This document shows positions 60,840-64,000 of a stretch of DNA of 64,000 nucleotides, one piece after another (position 1 is the first letter of the stretch; the number at the start of each line of letters is the position of its first letter). This stretch comes from Bog-113 sp963752695. GTDB taxonomy: Bacteria > Acidobacteriota > Terriglobia > Bryobacterales > Bryobacteraceae. The notes under the pieces were generated by a model, which saw nothing but the letters and a program-made list of their open reading frames with translations, searched no databases and was not told the DNA's origin. Location of the stretch: contig CAVVZB010000002.1 of the NCBI GenBank assembly GCA_963752695.1, positions 1 to 64,000 of the forward strand, in the 5' to 3' direction. The translations under genes and the position numbers were made by a program.

Positions 60840-63272
60840 ATGGTGTCGCTCTGGCCACCTTTCCGCCGCAAGCGGATGAGGTTTATTTCTCCATCGATGT
60901 CCCGACGCCTCAATGAGGTGATAGGCGTGCTTTGCCTCGCGGCAGGCATCTTTTGCTTACTCTGTCTTGTCTCGTACCACGTTCAGGACACTTCCTGGGA
61001 CACGGCAGCAGGGTCGGCGCAACCTCAGAACCTGACTGGCCGGACGGGCAGCCACATCGCTGACCTGCTGCTGCAGGTATTTGGCTCGGCGGCATTCCTG
61101 TTTCCGCTGCTCGCGCTTCTGCTCAGCTGGAAATGGTTGCGCTCGGAATCCATTGAAGGTCCGGTCATCAAGGCGGCCGGGTGGCTGCTGCTCCTGCTCA
61201 CGATGTGCGCGGGCGCAGCGCTCCTGCCGAACTTCAGGCTTTTTAGCGGCGTGATCCTGCCGGGTGGCGGCCTGGGATCGATCATCGCGGATTGGATGAA
61301 GTCCTTACTCAATCTCACCGGAACCGCAATCGTCCTGGCTACGTGCCTGATTATTTCGATTTACGTCATTTCGTCATTTTCGCTGGCGCATACTCCCTCG
61401 TGGCTTACCTGGCCGTATCGCGCACTGAAGGGACTGCTTGCACGCTGGAGTCAGATCCTGAAAGACAACGCGGTCAAGCGCCAACAGGCAGCCCAGGAGC
61501 GGCGGACAATGCGAGCCGGAATGGCGGAAGCCGTTGAGCCTCGCGCAAGTCGCCGAAGGGTGCTCAAAACTGAACCGGAAGAGCAATCGATGGATCTCGA
61601 GGGCTCGGCCACTCTGGAGGAAATTCCGATCAACGAAGCCTTTTCCACGGCCTACTCCGAAATTCCCGAAAACATCGGCGAAATTCCGATTCGTCCTCTT
61701 ACGGATGTAACTCATGACCCGGCGCCTTGGAACGTTGAACCCGCACGCGACACCACCCCCACTTTGCCCGAGCCGGTTTCCGCTCACCACGTCTATCGGC
61801 TTCCCCCTACAACGCTGTTGAACGACCCGGAACCGCGGTCGCCGTTCGATGAAATGGAGCTTAAAACCACCGCAGCGCTGATCAAAGCCAAATTCGAAGA
61901 GTTTCACGTGCTCGGATCGGTGGTGCAAATCAACCCCGGGCCGGTGGTCACCACCTTCGAATTCAAGCCTGAAGCAGGAATTAAGTACAGCAAGATTACG
62001 AATTTGACCGAGGATTTGTGCCTCGGTTTGCAGGCCGAATCGATCCTGATTGAAAGAATTCCCGGTAAGCCCACCGTTGGTATTGAAGTCCCCAATACGC
62101 GGCGCGAGTTGATCAGCCTGCGCGCTGTGCTTGAGAGCACCGAGTTCGCGGACTCCCGGTCCATGATGACCATCTCCATGGGCAAAGACATCAACGGACG
62201 CATCAAGGTTGCTGCGCTTGACATCATGCCCCATTTGTTGATCGCCGGCTCGACCGGATCGGGCAAGAGCGTCATGATCAACACGTTAGTCATGTCCGTC
62301 CTTTATAAGGCGACGCCGGACGACGTACGGATGATTTTGATCGATCCCAAGCGAGTGGAGTTGGGCGTCTACGAGGGCATTCCGCATCTTTTGACGCCCG
62401 TGATTACCGACCCCCGCAAAGCCACGATTGCGCTCAAAAACGCGGTTCTCGAAATGGAACGGCGCTTACGCCTCCTCGCTGAGCACGGTGCGCGCAACAT
62501 TGAGCAGTTCAATCGCAAGATCAAGAAAATACAAGACCAGCCGCGCGAGCTTTTCGAAGAGCCGAGCTCCGCGAGCGAAGAACTCCGGCCGCTGCCGTTC
62601 ATTCTCATCCTCATTGACGAGCTGGCTGACCTGATGATGCTCGAAGGCCGTAATGTGGAAGAGTCCGTCACGCGTCTGGCGCAAATGGCGCGAGCCGTCG
62701 GGATGCACTTGGTCCTGGCGACGCAGCGCCCAAGCGTCGATGTGATCACGGGCTTGATTAAGGCCAATTTCCCGGCTCGAATCAGCTTCCGGGTTGCAAC
62801 GCGCGTAGATTCCAGAACCATTCTGGACGTCATGGGATCCGAGCACTTACTTGGCAAGGGTGACATGTTGTTCTTGCCGCCAGGTTCGTCGCGGCTGACC
62901 CGCGTCCATGGAGCGTTTGTAACCGAGTCGGAGATCAACGAGGTGGTGGAGTTCTGGAAAGAGCAAGCGGTTCCGGAATACGATCAATCATTCCTTCTTG
63001 CGCCGCCCGATTCCGAGGGTGAACCGGATGCCGAGCCCGCGAACGGAGAGCAGGACCCAATGTACGAGGAAGCTATCCGCGTCGTGCTCGAAATGGGGAA
63101 AGCGTCTACATCCACGCTTCAACGGCGTCTCCGGCTTGGTTATGGTCGAGCTGCCCGCATCCTGGACATGATGCACCGGGATGGCATTATCGGACCCCCA
63201 GACGGTAGCCGCCCCAGGGAGGTGTTAAAACCACCAAGCTGGCTCAGAGAAGTGGAAGCCCCGCTGAGTTAA
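60840..63272 (+). CDS. ftsK: DNA translocase FtsK/SpoIIIE
   Basis: Translocase of 810 residues that pumps chromosome ends through the division septum. The N-terminus has about four membrane helices (EVIGVLCLAAGIFCLLCLVS, LQVFGSAAFLFPLLALLLSW, AAGWLLLLLTMCAGAALLPN, ATCLIISIYVISSFSLAHTP). A linker of about 200 residues follows. The motor has the alpha/beta domain, Walker A in LIAGSTGSGKSVMINTLVMS, Walker B in LILIDELADLMMLEGR and GMHLVLATQRPSVDVITGLI. The C-terminal gamma winged helix (STLQRRLRLGYGRAARILDM) reads KOPS-like sites. ATG at 60840 is used; ATG at 60876 and 60897 are alternatives. Confidence 0.96.
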   Translation: MVSLWPPFRRKRMRFISPSMSRRLNEVIGVLCLAAGIFCLLCLVSYHVQDTSWDTAAGSAQPQNLTGRTGSHIADLLLQVFGSAAFLFPLLALLLSWKWLRSESIEGPVIKAAGWLLLLLTMCAGAALLPNFRLFSGVILPGGGLGSIIADWMKSLLNLTGTAIVLATCLIISIYVISSFSLAHTPSWLTWPYRALKGLLARWSQILKDNAVKRQQAAQERRTMRAGMAEAVEPRASRRRVLKTEPEEQSMDLEGSATLEEIPINEAFSTAYSEIPENIGEIPIRPLTDVTHDPAPWNVEPARDTTPTLPEPVSAHHVYRLPPTTLLNDPEPRSPFDEMELKTTAALIKAKFEEFHVLGSVVQINPGPVVTTFEFKPEAGIKYSKITNLTEDLCLGLQAESILIERIPGKPTVGIEVPNTRRELISLRAVLESTEFADSRSMMTISMGKDINGRIKVAALDIMPHLLIAGSTGSGKSVMINTLVMSVLYKATPDDVRMILIDPKRVELGVYEGIPHLLTPVITDPRKATIALKNAVLEMERRLRLLAEHGARNIEQFNRKIKKIQDQPRELFEEPSSASEELRPLPFILILIDELADLMMLEGRNVEESVTRLAQMARAVGMHLVLATQRPSVDVITGLIKANFPARISFRVATRVDSRTILDVMGSEHLLGKGDMLFLPPGSSRLTRVHGAFVTESEINEVVEFWKEQAVPEYDQSFLLAPPDSEGEPDAEPANGEQDPMYEEAIRVVLEMGKASTSTLQRRLRLGYGRAARILDMMHRDGIIGPPDGSRPREVLKPPSWLREVEAPLS

Positions 63273-63280
63273 CGCAAAAA

Positions 63281-63310
63281 AAAAGGCGGGGCATTTCTGC
63301 CCCACCTTTT
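63281..63310. terminator. Bidirectional intrinsic terminator between ftsK and the repeat-protein gene
   Basis: AAAAGGCGGGGC (63281-63292) pairs with GCCCCACCTTTT (63299-63310), 11 of 12 pairs with a six-base loop. An A-run precedes and T's follow, so it should stop ftsK transcripts on plus and the convergent small gene on minus. Confidence 0.88.
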
Positions 63311-63333
63311 AACAACGAGCTGGAGGAAGGCGA

Positions 63334-63675
63334 TTACCGCAGCTTCGCGCGCTTGTGAGCCGTGGTACGAGTTGCGCCGTTGGCAGCCGTCTGCGTCTTC
63401 TCCACGCCGTTCTTGCCGTAGGTGGAAACAGCGCTATAGCTCTTTCCATTCGATCCCGTCACGGTCTTGGTCGCTTGGTTGCCATTTACCGTCTTGTCAA
63501 CATTCATCGACTTACCGTTCGGCGCGGTAACTGTCTTATCGACGTTGTTGCCGTCACGGGTAACCGCGACGTTGTCACCGCGTTTGTTAACGCGGTCAGT
63601 ACCAGTGGTGCTCTGCGCGAAAGCTGCGCCAGTCAATCCCAGGACAACTGTGGCGGAAATGATAAATTTGTTCAT
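63334..63675 (-). CDS. Small secreted protein with degenerate Asn-Gly repeats
   Basis: Protein of 113 residues with a signal peptide (MNKFIISATVVLGLTGAAFA) and AGGAG upstream of the ATG. The mature part is built from degenerate repeats centred on Asn-Gly, with spacing of about 16-18 residues: VTRDGNNVDKTV, VTAPNGKSMNVDKTV, VTGSNGKSYSAVST, QTAANGATRT. Rich in Thr, Val, Asn and Lys, no Cys, basic tail (HKRAKLR). It looks like a beta-solenoid-like or extended surface protein. I know no function. Confidence 0.8.
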   Translation of the reverse strand: MNKFIISATVVLGLTGAAFAQSTTGTDRVNKRGDNVAVTRDGNNVDKTVTAPNGKSMNVDKTVNGNQATKTVTGSNGKSYSAVSTYGKNGVEKTQTAANGATRTTAHKRAKLR

Positions 63676-63874
63676 TTTGGAAAGCTCCTATTCAGAAATT
63701 TAAAACCTAAATCTATGGGGAAGTTTCTACTTCCACCGTCGATAGTACTAGTGCAACTCGCGTACCAAATCTCCGTAAGTTGTTCATTAAGAAACGTAAA
63801 CCGAATTCGCATTAACAAAACTCAAGCAACTTGAAAATGATTCTCGCGTCTACAGCAGTGGAGGTTGAAAAACC

Positions 63875-64000
63875 ATGTTAAAGAAAATCGGACTACCGCT
63901 ACTTGCGCTGCTTGGCGCACTGGCGTTCGTGAGCCCAACACCTGCCAAGGCAGGCGTACGCATAGGTATCGGAATTGGTGTCCCAGCTTACGGGTACCGC
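63875..64000 (+). CDS. Secreted small protein, cut by window edge
   Basis: An ATG at 63875, ten bases after GGAGG, opens a frame that runs off the window after 42 codons. It begins with a signal peptide (LKKIGLPLLALLGALAFVSP, cleavage near AKA) followed by Gly-rich VRIGIGIGVPAYGYR. Small Gly/Tyr-rich exported proteins of this kind are common in acidobacteria; the rest is not visible. Confidence 0.7.
   Translation, partial: MLKKIGLPLLALLGALAFVSPTPAKAGVRIGIGIGVPAYGYR

Noticed and set aside
60835..60841. CATAAT as -10 box of ftsK
   Set aside because: It overlaps the chosen ATG; without a -35 box and with the upstream gene 33 bases away, co-transcription is more likely.
61374..62234. 286-codon minus-strand frame inside ftsK
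   Set aside because: FtsK motifs on the plus strand are unambiguous here.

Overview
The window looks like chromosome of an Acidobacteriota member, probably from the Bryobacterales/Solibacter group. This is inferred from gene content, not from a marker gene. The signs are TonB-receptor remnants, a GMC oxidoreductase paired with a gluconate-dehydrogenase subunit 3-like protein, several Gfo/Idh/MocA oxidoreductases, a type II secretion operon that starts at gspF, and MoxR/DUF58/VWA batteries. No rRNA, tRNA or CRISPR array was recognised.

Bases 1-10,050 are an insertion-sequence graveyard. Two copies of one IS6-family element lie in inverted orientation at the edges: a decayed copy at 1-537 and an intact one at 9232-10050. 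A different IS6-family element sits at 3615-4426. Between them are truncated genes: a membrane/SRPBCC fusion broken by a stop codon, a TonB-receptor tail, a serine hydrolase without its 3' end, the tail of an IS21 istB, the tail of a tyrosine recombinase behind IS-end repeats, and an alpha/beta-hydrolase remnant. A few genes look intact: a conserved hypothetical protein, a PEGA protein and a DUF559-like putative nuclease.

From about 10.1 kb on, the sequence is dense, ordinary chromosome. 10-21 kb carries fumarase, a PoxB-like TPP enzyme, amylomaltase with a sugar transporter, a secreted six-hairpin glycosidase, an esterase and a secreted Gfo/Idh/MocA protein. 22.7-29.1 kb is a tight sugar-catabolism operon: Gfo/Idh/MocA oxidoreductase, SIS protein, ROK kinase, GMC dehydrogenase, its small subunit and an exported TIM-barrel isomerase. 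A cytosolic hybrid histidine kinase follows.

31.6-41.3 kb is a type II secretion operon in the order F-G-H-I-J-K-L-M-C-like, an accessory gene, then D. It lacks gspE, and the secretin frame is broken once. After it come an imidazolonepropionase-like gene that has lost most metal ligands, ftcD, lipA and a cytochrome c. 44.8-49.7 kb (minus strand) holds glnD, a PAS hybrid kinase and an HD-GYP regulator with a degenerate receiver. 50-53.2 kb holds an HD protein, a Kdo hydroxylase and an FAD-linked oxidase. 54-63.3 kb is a MoxR-DUF58-VWA-VWA cluster running into ftsK and a hairpin terminator. Two small secreted-protein genes end the window, the last one cut by the edge.
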